A stretch of 64,000 nt of DNA, taken from assembly GCA_028564675.1 (NCBI GenBank), contig JAOVVO010000417.1:1-64000 (forward strand). Reading direction: 5' to 3'. A model generated the notes under the pieces. That model ran no database searches, was not told where the DNA came from, and saw nothing but the letters and a program-made list of their open reading frames with translations. Below are positions 36,501-47,085 of the stretch, in pieces. A program made the translations under genes and the position numbers. The number at the start of each line of letters is the position of its first letter. The first letter of the stretch is position 1. This DNA comes from Onchocerca lupi (Eukaryota; Nematoda; Chromadorea; Rhabditida; Onchocercidae).

Positions 36501-37285
36501 CAATTTTGAGAATCTTACATAAATAGATCACAATCTAATCTACTAGATTCGTATTGGTGTTATTTCATGTTAAATCTTTGAATATATGACAATAAATTTA
36601 GATAAAACTTCAAACAATTTCGTGAGAAATTGAAGTACTCGTCATTCTTTTGCTCAAAATTAACATTATCAAAAAATGAAGGCAAGTGAAAAATTACTCC
36701 TAACTTTAACGAAATATTTATGTTTTGGAAATTGATTATCAGGATAATAAAAGAATTGCTTACAATATTCACATATTGCAAAACTTTAAATACTTAATTA
36801 AAATTCAAATTTTAATTAAGTTAGGTCTAAGGGAAACGAAGAGTGGGATTTCGTAAGATATTAGTAAAATGCACATAAAAAATACGATTCGGTCACTAAA
36901 AAATATTAAGAAAAAAGAAAAAAAGAAATACTAACTACTTACTTCCATCCATTCCAAAGTTTCTGACAATTTTCCTTATTTTTGAGATAAAGAGTAAATT
37001 CCTTTTTTTTGAATGAAATTTTCTCTTTCATACTTTTTATTTTTCTAAATATGACAATTTCTCCTTTTAATTTTTTCAAAAGTGCAACTAACCCTCAGGA
37101 TGCCCATGTTCCATTTCTTCATAATTTCCGCGTACTTCTGATTGCTGTTCTTGTTCATCTTCGTTTGTGTTCATCTTCATATCATCATATGAGGATGAAG
37201 AGATCGCGGTATGTTCTGAAGCTTCACTATAATTCTGCAGCTGTTGTTGTTGCTGCGATTCATCATGTTCATCAATTTCCATCAT
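25707..37285 (-). CDS. tcer-1: TCERG1/CA150, transcription elongation regulator
   Basis: Nuclear protein linking RNA polymerase II CTD and splicing factors; the C. elegans orthologue tcer-1 also links germline loss to longevity. Exons (high to low): 37285-37093, 35349-35146, 34939-34607, 34312-34089, 33896-33713, 31871-31770, 31419-31277, 31203-31083, 30829-30726, 30311-30135, 30030-29922, 29683-29550, 29464-29341, 29041-28898, 28767-28649, 28389-28239, 27985-27809, 27521-27345, 27169-27011, 26778-26674, 26274-26113 and 25844-25707; about 1160 residues. Domains: acidic/His-rich N-terminus (1-132), RGG-rich (133-318), WW1 (LWVETKSSDGKPYYYN), Pro/Met-rich, WW2 (LWQEYTAPDGRKYYYN), Ala/Gln-rich, WW3 (TPWCVVWTGDHK plus VFFYNPSTRTSVWERP), then six FF domains (for example STWEKELSKIVFDKRYLLLN) and a PPPPP tail. 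The 29922/29683 junction is out of phase by one base as drawn. The intron after 27011 appears to be GC-AG. Confidence 0.96.
26550..26582. repeat. (AT)n microsatellite
   Basis: About 16 AT units in a tcer-1 intron between the fifth and sixth FF-domain exons. Confidence 0.95.
32861..32988 (-). other. coding-like exon candidate inside a tcer-1 intron
   Basis: Between a good acceptor (CTTTGCAG before 32988) and a donor (GTAACT after 32861), one frame reads CFLIGSTTVLSFTFYALPPY followed by RGRERDMYMQTLYLPGAKNK: a hydrophobic stretch then a basic segment. The preceding segment 33425-33459, ending in a GTAAGT donor, reads SRYIKNYEHAR in compatible phase, with acceptor-like TTTCCATCAAG before it. 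Neither matches TCERG1, and the phases (1 in, 0 out) exclude a simple cassette exon of tcer-1. It may be a nested gene for a small single-pass membrane protein. No start codon is identified, and the family is not recognised. Confidence 0.3.
33240..33371 (-). CDS. possible small single-pass membrane protein, 43 aa
   Basis: Intact short frame in the same tcer-1 intron: MMVGLFGVVIVGFLLGFLWY as a membrane segment, followed by RVKWIYQFTEDRQDISVIDT and a short tail. Composition is unlike the surrounding AT-driven frames (no Asn/Lys/Ile bias, Trp present). It lies between MSTQE|GTAAGT at 33425-33439 and the coding-like exon at 32861-32988, but I cannot join them in phase. Unrecognised; could be chance. 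Confidence 0.25.
   Translation of the reverse strand: MMVGLFGVVIVGFLLGFLWYRVKWIYQFTEDRQDISVIDTGKF
33496..33524 (+). repeat. poly-A run, 29 nt (poly-T on tcer-1 sense strand)
   Basis: Uninterrupted A29 on the + strand within the long tcer-1 intron after the WW1 exon. Confidence 0.9.
36793..36820. repeat. 13-bp inverted repeat with 2-nt spacer
   Basis: CTTAATTAAAATT, CA, AATTTTAATTAAG: perfect AT-rich hairpin in tcer-1 intron 1. Confidence 0.85.
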
Positions 37286-37305
37286 TTAATAGGCGTAGTG
37301 ATATT

Positions 37306-37950
37306 TCCTAAATGAACCAAAATATCTTAAAACAATGACTAATGATGATAAATCGTATGCTTAGAAAAATTTAAAACACCCTTTCTTCATGAACTAATCA
37401 CTCATCAACTGTTTATAAATCACAGAATAGAGAGTAAAACGGGAAAAAATTCAAAAATAGACAGCAAAAGCCATAGATCACACAAGGTAAAAGCTGATCA
37501 AATTCCATAAACAAACAATAGCAGCCTTATAGTTATGGCAAAAAATGAATTCCGATGGATAAGTGAGCTTACTGCTTAATATTTTCAATTCTTTTACTGC
37601 TGTTTATCCGAAAAATATTTTTGATCAACTGTTTCAGTGTCCAACAAATCTACAATGACTTAACTGTCAATAAATGTAGAACCAAATGTGACCTGAAATT
37701 GTATTGTAACTTGAATGTAGCAAGTATATGACAACTCAACAATCAATTACTGTAGGATATTTCCATCCGTTTATGGCTATTACCACATAAGAACTCCCGT
37801 AACAACACAATTATTACTTTGAATTTACTCCCAGTAACCTACCCACCCACTTCACTTACCTGAAGACCGCGAATGCGAGCAACATACCGCAAAGCGAGGA
37901 CCGCGAAAACTGCCAAAAAAATGAAACCAAAATTACTTCGACGTGCTTAT
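37306..37950 (-). promoter_or_regulatory. non-coding 5' exon and intron of tcer-1
   Basis: On the minus strand, a locally GC-rich stretch (about 37950-37861, with CGCGGTCCTCGC and ATTCGCGGTCTTCAG) ends in a strong donor GTAAGT (37860-37855). TTCATTTAG ending near 37306 is a matching acceptor 20 bases before the tcer-1 ATG. This suggests a cis-spliced 5' UTR exon with the promoter just upstream (around 37950-38000, including GGGCGG-type sequence at 37983-37988). The exon's 5' end is not defined. Confidence 0.5.
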
Positions 37951-38479
37951 GCTACGTCACGATACTATATATGACTATGATTGGGCGGTCGATGCAACTT
38001 TTGCATCTTAGTGATACAGATGGATGAAATTTTTTGTTTCATTGGACATTCCGGGAATGGATCCACTTTTTTTTTTGAAAATTATTTTGGAATTGAATGC
38101 GTCAGTGATTATATAGTTAAGCAAATATATGCAACGAAATTTAAGTAATATATTTTGGAAGTCGAGGATTGCCATAAAAGTAAAAGAAACAATCTGCATA
38201 GATCAGTTTATGCGAGAAAAAATCAAGGATCGACCAATCGATCATTCATAATCAAGCAATCGACCAGTCATTACCATTTGCATGTAATATTTTGAAGTTA
38301 CTCAAAAATCTCTAAATTAATCTCGAAGTTTTTATCCATTTTACTGGCAACTTTGATTTTGAAAATTTGAAATTTTTTTATTGACTATGTAGCTTAAAGA
38401 CAGTATGAATAGTTGAAAGACTGGAATGGATCAATGGTGAATAATTTTTAAATCGTTTAATTACATGAAATTAAAAGGG

Positions 38480-38546
38480 ATACACACACATACATACATA
38501 CACACGCACACACATACACACATGCACACATACACTCGCATACACA
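38480..38546. repeat. imperfect (CA)n/(CATA)n microsatellite
   Basis: About 67 bases of ACACACATACATACATA-type sequence with GC interruptions. Confidence 0.95.
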
Positions 38547-38888
38547 ATTTTTATGCCTTTTACTGATAAGTTTGATTCCGAAGTTTTCAACTTTTTTGCT
38601 GAATAAGTTTAAGGACACTATGAATAATCTTTTAAGAAGACATCAATGTAAATGTAAATAAAGATATAAACAAATTAAGTTTAAATTCCGGATTATTCCA
38701 TCATGTTACAACAATTTTACTGCAGTTAAATAAATGAAAAGTCAGGGATAAACTTACCACAACTGAAGTAATCGTTAATAATCGATAATCGATCAAATTT
38801 AGATCACTGATTTTCAGAAATGTATTAGTCATGTATTGAAAAAGTAAACAAAAGTAAATGTTGATGGTATGACAGAGTAAATCATCCA

Positions 38889-38924
38889 ACTGTCCACTCA
38901 ATTGTCCACTCAACTGTCCACTCA
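38889..38924. repeat. minisatellite, unit CTGTCCACTCAA
   Basis: Three near-identical tandem units of 12-13 bases (ACTGTCCACTCAATTGTCC and onward). Confidence 0.9.
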
Positions 38925-40556
38925 TTTATCGATGAAATTGAACTCAGAATATTTAGCACAGAGATATCGATGAAGGCTGATGTCATACGGATTGCTAATT
39001 TCGACAGCAAACAATTCTTCCTACCTCATTACTGATTAATTAATTGCTGATGGTTATTTCTCTCAGAAAATTTCCTCTCAGAATTAGTGGATTGTTAGAA
39101 TTTTCGATTGAATATATATCTACTTCGAATTAATTCCGGAAGATTACTGTATTAATATATTCTGAGCATAGTGTATTGATACCGTATATATATACTGTAC
39201 GTATTTATTGTGCTAATACAGTATTTAAATAGAAAATAGTAAAATCCTGTTACAATTTCTTTCTTTTTTTTCTCTAAATTCCATTACTGATTCCCCTTCG
39301 CTAACTTGAATTTTATGTATGAAATTCGATTTATCACTAAACATTTGAAACATAATTGAATTTGTTTTAGTTTTGTTTCAAATTAAAATTTAATCCAAAT
39401 TTCATTGGAATGTGAATGATTAATGTAATAATTGATTTGAAATTTTGCATTCAGGTAAGAATATCTTATTGAAAGTTTGCGTAAATAAAAGTCTGTCAAG
39501 CAAAAGTTGACTTGACAAGGTAAATGTCTTTTTTTCCCGCTTATCGATCCATTTTTTCATTTTCAAATCATTTCAGCACTTCTTATTTGCGAAAGAAGTT
39601 GCTATCATTTTCTTTTTCTATACATTTTTTAGCCAACATTTTCCATCTCAAATTTCTTCAATTTCAACTTATTTAATGGCTGCAAAGAGTGTCTGTTTTT
39701 TCCTTTCCAAAATAAAATTTATTATTAGCTTTAATCGTTATTTTAAAATGTATGTTTTTTTTTTTTTAACTACTAGTCGTTTTTTATGTGGAAAATGTGA
39801 ATATATTTTTATCTTTCAAAAAGCTTTAATATTGCAACAAATCTTTAAGGAAAAAGAATTTTTAATTTGATTTAATTTTAAATTTTATAAGTATCATGGC
39901 CTAAAATGAATCAAATTCTACTTCAGAAAATTTAGGATTAGAATAAAAATTAATACTTTTAAAACATTTAGAAACCTATATACAGAAATGTCTGATTTTG
40001 AAATTACATCCAATTGGAAAAAAAAATCTTTCAAATCTCTTTTTTTTTTCTATATTTCGATATCATTTTACAATCAATTTTTCCATTCTATTTTTTAGTC
40101 TATCTATTTGAAACGTAAATTTTCGAATTATCACATTTAACATTATCGGAATGTGTCGAATGAAAAGAAGTTTTTATTATATTTTTGAGAGACTGAGATT
40201 CTCAATTTTGTTGTGTTTTGGATCAATTTATATGATATACATAATAATCTGCAAATAATCAAAATTTAAACCCTCCGAAATATTTATAAGTAGAAATTCT
40301 ATTAATTTGGCTAATTTTAATTACCATAATAAAAGAATTTTGAATTTTTATTTAAATTAATGTTTAAAATTATTTAATTGTAATGAACTATAATTGTATT
40401 CCTTTCATCATTATGTTTTATGCAACATTAAATTTATTATAAATTTATCATAAATTTTCTATTAATTCCAGAATATCTCTTGGAAGTGAAATCCTATCGA
40501 TGAATTTTTCCGAATGATGAATTTGTGAATTTTTTCAAATTAATTTCTTTTTTTTG

Positions 40557-43500
40557 ATGAATTATGAAAATGATTTTCGAAATATCTGTGACAATATACC
40601 TCAAGTGGAATATCAATTACAACAAGTATTTCATATTTATCACCCATGAATTACTAGATTTTAAATAATCAGAATATACTCGATAAATCAGATAAGTAAT
40701 ACCATGAGCCATACTTTAGATTTTGCTTCGTTAGTACACAAATTAAAATATAAAAGGTCAAAGTAAGTCAGTGAAGAGGTCAAACAGAAGAGGTCAAAAT
40801 TAATGCTTCATCTTCACTTTTGATAATTTGAATGATCGGCACATTTTTTAAAGAATACAATACATGCAAATAGTACGATAGATTTTCTTTATTATGATCA
40901 ATCCTTCTGACAAACCTTTCTCATACGATTCTTGTAATATTAGAAAATACGTGTCTTTCTGAAAGACATACGTAAGCCTTCTGAAAAACGTACGTTGGTC
41001 ATCTGAAAGAAGTCTGTAATCTTAAAATTTTTGATTCACCGATTGTTTCATAACTTTCATTCACATATCATAATGAAAGTACAAAAGAAGAAATCATTTA
41101 TCAGTCTATCTGAATGACAACCAATCGAAATTTTCTATTTAAAACAATTAATAATAGAATTATAAATTTTATAGTATTGTCCAACTTTTTGAATTTTGGT
41201 ACTTTTTTTTTATTTTTATTCAAATTTCATTTTCATTGTTAAGTATTTAATAAATTTTAGAAAGCATTGACGATAATTTGGTGGTCTAATGTAATTTGCT
41301 TACCTACCATTGCTATTATCGGTCTAGCTTGCAATCTTTTTAACATTCTAATCTTATCAACTCATTCTTCGGCACGTCGTATTCCATCCTGGTAATCAAT
41401 TTGAATGTATTTCGCTTGATAAGATATAATTAATATTGTTAAATTCTTGAATAATCTGAATAAATGATCATGTTGAATATTTTAGAAACATCGAGTATTT
41501 GAAGTATTTTAAAATATTCTTTATTTTAACTTTTAGCATTTTAAGGTATTTTAAGGATAATATCGTATAAAGGATCTTTTTTTTTTTTTGAAATAGTACA
41601 GCATTCAACTGAGACCGACGATGATATCTCATTTTAAAAATGATATTGATAATATTTTGCAACAGGAAATTGGAAGATACTGGTAATGTTTTTCTCTAAG
41701 GATTTAAGAGATACTGATAATGTTTTTCTATAATGAGAGATACTGATAATATTTTGCTATGTGGATTTGAGAGATACTGGTAACACTTTGCTACTACAGG
41801 GATTTAAGAGATACTGATAATATTTTGCCACGGGGATTAGAGAAATATTGATGATAACTTACTACAAAGATTTGGGAGATAAACTGATAATATTTTGTTA
41901 CAGGGATATATTGCTAGCTCTAGCAATTTGTGATTGTTTATTTCTGATAACAGCAACAGTAGAAGTGACACCAACAAGCATATCACCACTGATAACTTCA
42001 TCATCTTTCACGATTGTTTACATTCATTCATCACTTTACATACGTACGCTTGCATCCACGTTTTATAAATCTTCGGTTTTGTAAGTTTCTAAACTTTTGG
42101 CTTATTTTATTCCAACTGATAATATCATGATTAGAATGATTAAAATGATGATAGTTACATTTTGCAAGCCGAATTTTAAGGCCTGAAATTATTACCATTT
42201 CTTATTATTGCTAATAATAATAATAATTCCATAATCGATAATATTTCACAAAAATAATTTTCATATTAACAATTGATTGATAATATGAATGATAAATGAT
42301 ACCACAAATAATCGATAATATCATATCTCAAATTAATGATAATATTCATAGAAATAAAATGATTTTCAGATTGGTTATAATATTTAATTTGGAACGTTAC
42401 ATTTATGTTTGTCATCCATTACGATCACATAATTTATGTTCAAATCATATCAGTCGTGTTGCTATTTTTATCTGTTTAATCATATCATTGCTATGCTCCC
42501 TGCAATGGCCAATATGCTATCAAATTCGATCATGCTGGAATAATCTTTTAAATCAATATTTTTTCATTGTTGCTCTAAATGATAATCTAAAATTACAGGA
42601 AAGTTACAAGCTCAAATAAACTATCACCAGATATAAATTTGATTGAATAATGATAAGTGTAAATTGTTGCAATCTTGCATTTTATTGATAAATTTGTTAA
42701 AAAAAAAAAAGAAATGTTATAATTTAAAGATCAATCTATCATTTAAAGTTTATTTTTTTTTCACAACTTTTTCTTTCTTTTTTTTCGCAAAATTTTTTTC
42801 TAATTATTTTTATTATAGAAATATTATCGTTTGATGGATTATTTCACTCTAATTGCATTCAATATATTACCAGTCGTAATTCTTTGCATACTTAATACTC
42901 GATTGATCGTAACATTACGAAAAATTACGGATCGCGATCTCAGAATATCCGGAAGTTTTACAAGTGATGATGATGATGATTATGTGGATGAAACGATGAA
43001 TAGTCGTCGTATCATCATTGCTACAACTGCTACAGTAATAAAAAGCAATAATGCAATCATCGAGAATGCTGCTCTTGTTACGGTAAATGATACTTCCGCT
43101 TTTGTTGAACAAATAAAAAACCAGATATGTGTATGTGTATCAAAACTTCTCGAAAAAAAAAAATTAGTCAAGAACGGAGGGAAAAAAAAAGAAGAAGAAT
43201 GAAAAGAATTCGATCAAAAAATAATCTTTCACTTTCTTATCCAATTTTTAAATCAATTCAATTTGACAATTGATTGATGATATTTGTCAATTCTACCCAA
43301 AAATATTTGCTAAACAATATTCCGTTAAATGTTTAATTTGCTTTAAATAAATTCACCGATAATCCGATTTCATTACTTTCTAGAAGTTAGATTTTTGATG
43401 GAAATTAAGAATTTAATAGATTCAAATTCGAGATTTTCAGAATGCTACGAGAGGTCAAAGGTCAACAATACAACGTTTTAATGCTAATGCAATGTTATTT

Positions 43501-44181
43501 GCGGTTGTAATTATGCTATTAATATGTGTTGGACCACAAGCACCAGCTCGATTACTTTTCAATCATTATGGACAATATCATTTGACGACAATCATTTACA
43601 TATGTGTCACTCAACAAGTAAACTTCTATAAATTCATTGATAAGACAGGAGGAAAGACTAAGATTTTATGAATAGATTTTGAATTAAATTTTTAAAACTT
43701 GATTTTAAGTTCGATTTTCGAAATCCATTACTTTTAATTTCAATCAAAAGATAGTAATAAAAACATTGAAGCATTGCTAGTTCTTAACTATTAATTTTTA
43801 ATGAAAAAATATTAAAAAATCATTTGGTTGGTTTATTATGTTTACGATCACATTTGCTCGATCATTAAATTATATATAACAGCTCGATCACTGAATTGTT
43901 TTCGATTGCTCGATCATTCGATCAGTAGCAGAGAATTATTTGTAGTAATTTGATCAAGAGATCTGCTAAATCAACATCTACAAATATAATGTTGATTTAG
44001 CAGATGTCTTCATGATAAATAAATTTTTAAAGCATTTTCAACAAAATTCCAGCTTGTTTTTCTCAATGCTGCACTAAACTTTTGCCTTTATTGCTTGGTG
44101 AGCAGACAATATCGTCAACTTATGATGGAAACATTTCATGAATTCATCGGAAAGATAACTGAAAAGTGTGTCATTGTTTAG
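40557..44181 (+). CDS. rhodopsin-family peptide GPCR (FMRFamide-receptor-like)
   Basis: Seven-transmembrane receptor at the plasma membrane, closest in style to nematode FRPR-type neuropeptide receptors. Exons: 40557-40625, 41261-41391, 41904-42080, 42370-42568, 42819-43130, 43441-43617 and 44053-44181, giving 397 residues in consistent phase. N-terminus MNYENDFRNICDNIPQVEYQ; TM1 IAIIGLACNLFNILIL; TM2 DILLALAICDCLFLITAT; the DRY box is ERYIYVCHP after TM3; TM4 IFICLIISLLCSLQWPICY; TM5 FTLIAFNILPVVILCILNTR; a long third intracellular loop with five Asp; TM6 LFAVVIMLLICVGPQAPARL; TM7 LNAALNFCLYCLVSRQYR in place of NPxxY. I see no Cys at the extracellular end of TM3, although one is present in loop 2 (RSCWNN). 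The start exon is short and set by phase. The ligand cannot be inferred. Intron 2 is largely a tandem array resembling its own acceptor. Confidence 0.88.
41641..41912 (+). repeat. minisatellite built on a 3' splice site, GPCR intron 2
   Basis: About eight diverged units of roughly 35 bases with consensus GAGATACTGATAATATTTTG, CTACAG, GGATTTAA. The last unit is the real acceptor (TTTTGTTACAG at 41893-41903) and the first bases of the TM2 exon (GGATATA). Other units keep an acceptor-like CAG (41661-41665 region, 41797-41800 region), while the rest have lost it (CTATGTGG, CCACGGGG, CTACAAAG). Confidence 0.85.
43961..44005. repeat. perfect 17-bp inverted repeat, 11-nt loop
   Basis: ATCTGCTAAATCAACAT, CTACAAATATA, ATGTTGATTTAGCAGAT. 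All 17 pairs match. Lies in the last GPCR intron, about 47 bases before the final exon. Confidence 0.95.
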
Positions 44182-45305
44182 ATTTTGACTTAATTTTTCT
44201 TTCTTTTGCAAAGTATGTGAAAAAATCATTTCACTCTTTGAATTTGTCATTTTTTGAAAAAAAAATAAATAAATAAAAATAAATAAATAAAAGGCAACGA
44301 TCGATGTATGGGACAATTAGAAATAGCTAACTCTCACTTGCACATTTTCTAAATTTGATTATAAATTCTATTCCATTATTTTAGATATTGCTCACCAGTT
44401 AGACTGGAAGATACTACAGGTCATTACATGTAATTCGTTATTACATATGTGAGTGTAATTCGTGAGATACTGTAAGTCTTCAAAATATCGAAGGAAGAAG
44501 TATTTGGAATTCATACTGAAAGACATATTTACTTGAAAACTTGCTTAAATTGTATGATAAACTATGACAATAAATTTTCTATATTGATCTAGAAAAGTTT
44601 GAGAAATTTGAAAGTTTTCAAACAGGTGATTTGAATTCTAGAGAAAATCAGAAAAATATAGAATTATCGTCTATTATTTTTTTAGATACATTTTTCTGAT
44701 GTTACATTTTATTTGTAAATGCAGGAAGAAATTCTATCTTTACTGCATTTTTTATAGAGCAAAATATCGTATATTAAATTAGATGAAAAATATACAATAA
44801 TTCAAATTAAATGTAAGCAGAAAAGAGTGCACTAATAATGAAAATAAAGTCATCAATTCTGGCCTTTCTGTGATTTTCTAAACTAATCACCGCTGTGATT
44901 TATTGTATCTGTCAAAAATTAATTTATTTTTGAAAAATTAAATCATCTAAATTTATTCAAGACTTAACTAAAACTAATATGTTAACTAAAAGTAATATAT
45001 AATGTTGAAAAATATATGGAATAAAAAAAATATTGTTGTACTAATTTTAGAACAAACATACTATTTTTAAAATAAATATTGTTGTAAAAGTAGTTTGCAT
45101 ATATATAAAGTTACAACATATATGGAATGAAAAAATAATATCGTTGTACTTCTGTAGCAAGCTACAACATTAACAATAACTGATTAGGATTCTAAACAGT
45201 CATAAAATCATGAAATATAACAAAGGAAAATATATGTTCAAAGTAAATCACGAAAAGAAGTGCACAGGCGAAAATCCAAAAGAAGAAAGAATCCAGTCTG
45301 CTTTA
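44182..45305. other. intergenic region between convergent GPCR and QDPR
   Basis: About 1.1 kb with no gene. It contains a GAAGATACTACAGG / GAGATACTGTAAG pair (44406-44475) similar to the GPCR intron 2 repeat unit, and diverged direct repeats at 45011-45150. Confidence 0.6.
45011..45150. repeat. diverged direct repeats
   Basis: AATATATGGAATAAAAAAAA with TATTGTTGTACT (45011-45043) recurs as CATATATGGAATGAAAAAAT with ATCGTTGTACT (45117-45150). A shorter AATAAATATTGTTGTAAAAG lies between them. Confidence 0.75.
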
Positions 45306-47085
45306 TCAATGTATCTTCAATTCGTTTTGCTTGTTTTGTGTTATTATTTCAACTAATGAACCATTCTTTGGTCGCGATGATGGATCTAAAGTCCATTCGT
45401 GCAAAAGTTCTGCGACATAATTAAGTGACGTCCATCTGAAATATTTCAAACTAATTTAGTTCATATTTTCAAAAAGAAAATTTAATTTAGTGATGAAAAA
45501 AAATTAAAGCTGCACAGGAAAACAGTTGAGCTTGGCAATGAATTTTTAATAATTGCAAAACATGATCTTTCACAAGATCCTTATCTCATCTTGCTTTCCA
45601 TTGCTATCCGTTTTTCCTAAAGCTAAAACACAATATGAACCATATAACTATTTCAATTTTGATGAATTTTATTTCAATTCTAGAAATCCAGAATTGATTA
45701 AATTATAAAATATTAATTATTTATAACAATATAATCCTCATTAAAAACTTACGAATCATTATTCGCTTTTGGCATCCATTTACGATTCTGTTCAGTGTCT
45801 AACATTGCTGGCAAAATAGCAACAACGGTAGATTCATCCGGCATTCCAGATTTTTTTACTGCAAGACTTTTGGTCAGTTGATTTATTGCTGCTTTTGCCA
45901 TTCCATATCCCAACATTCCTGATGTATCTTTGAATACCTATAAAAAGTATGAAGTCGTTAAAATTTAAAAATTAAATTAAATGAAGCAAGAAAAGAAATT
46001 CTGAATTAAAATTTAGTTGATTTGCAGGACTCAATCTTATTTGAAAATGCCCAGATCCTCAAATTATTTATTGCAAAATTGCATTCGACAACATACTGAT
46101 GGGAATTTTTTCTTTAAGAAAATTTTTTTTCTGGTATAAATAAAAGAAAAAACTCACCGCTGTAGCAGAAGTAAATTGAAGAAGACCACCTTTTTTCAAA
46201 TATAACGCAGCAATTCGAGCAGATATGGCTGATGTCCAAACATTCTGTTTCCATAAAATTTCCGAATTTTTAATCATATTTTCACTACTGACTTTACCAT
46301 CAGCCCACCCACCTGCTACACACAGTACTGCATCCAAATGTTCACCATTCAATGTTTCACCAACACTAAATAAGCCCCTTATATTGCGAATTTCAATATT
46401 TAAAGTGATCAATGTGACATGCAAAATGCCGTTAAACGAATAGCGCATTACTTCTATCAGTCAAATTTATTTTCTAACATAATTTTCCGATATTTCATAA
46501 TTCATTTAGAAAGCAAAATCGTGAAGAAAATCTGTAAAAATTGCAAGAATCTTTTTCTAAAATTCAAAATTAATACGCATCATTTATATTTATGATTTGA
46601 GAACTAATACGCATGGTATATTTACGATTTGAGAACCAAGCTTTCTTGCTCTATCCATGATGCATTCTTGTTAACCACAACATTTGCATCAGCCATCTCA
46701 TTTTTCAGAAGATCTATGTTAAGTGTCCACTGTAATGATTCAAATTTATAAAAATTGTATCAGTTTTTGGCAAACTTCTTGCAACAAAGATAAGCATGAT
46801 ATTATTACTATAACAAATATTACACAGAATGATCAGACAATTCTCATTCATTCGATTATTACGATCCTTATAATTATAATAATTTGTAAAATAAGAAGAG
46901 AATCTTTTGCCAGAAATATGGTCTAAATAGAACAGAAATAAATTCATATATTTTAGAAATAATTGAAAAATCCAAAAAAGCACTCGAAATAAGCAACTTA
47001 CAAAGTTTTTGCTTTTGAAATAACTAACAACTGCTGAACCAAGTGCTCCTCGACCACCATAAACAGCAACACGATTTATTGTCAT
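45306..47085 (-). CDS. qdpr-1: quinoid dihydropteridine reductase (QDPR)
   Basis: Cytosolic short-chain dehydrogenase that reduces quinonoid dihydrobiopterin with NADH, regenerating tetrahydrobiopterin for phenylalanine, tyrosine and tryptophan hydroxylases. Five exons in phase: 47085-47002, 46729-46626, 46365-46158, 45937-45753 and 45435-45306, giving 236 residues (human 244). Landmarks: Rossmann strand VAVYGGRGALGSAVVSYFKS, acidic residue after strand 2 (LNIDLLKNE), DAVLCVAGGWADGKV, WKQNVWTSAISARIA, KKGGLLQFTSATA, catalytic YGMAK (Tyr-x-x-x-Lys), VVAILPAMLDTEQNRKWMP and a C-terminal GSLVEI. All introns are GT-AG. Identity is near certain. Confidence 0.95.

Larger units (their letters stand above)
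38000..40556. other. intergenic region between divergent tcer-1 and GPCR genes
   Basis: About 2.5 kb with no supported gene. It contains a CA-rich microsatellite (38480-38546), a three-unit minisatellite (38889-38924) and an AT-rich palindromic patch near 39150-39230. ATTAATTCCAG ending at 40471 is a possible leader acceptor for the GPCR gene. Confidence 0.55.

Noticed and set aside
37009..37311. 100-codon + strand frame
   Set aside because: Antisense of the first coding exon of tcer-1 (Gln/Ser/Glu-rich).
46723..47085. Extension of the first QDPR exon into a 123-codon frame
   Set aside because: The family alignment requires splicing at 47002 to the exon at 46729; the rest is intron.
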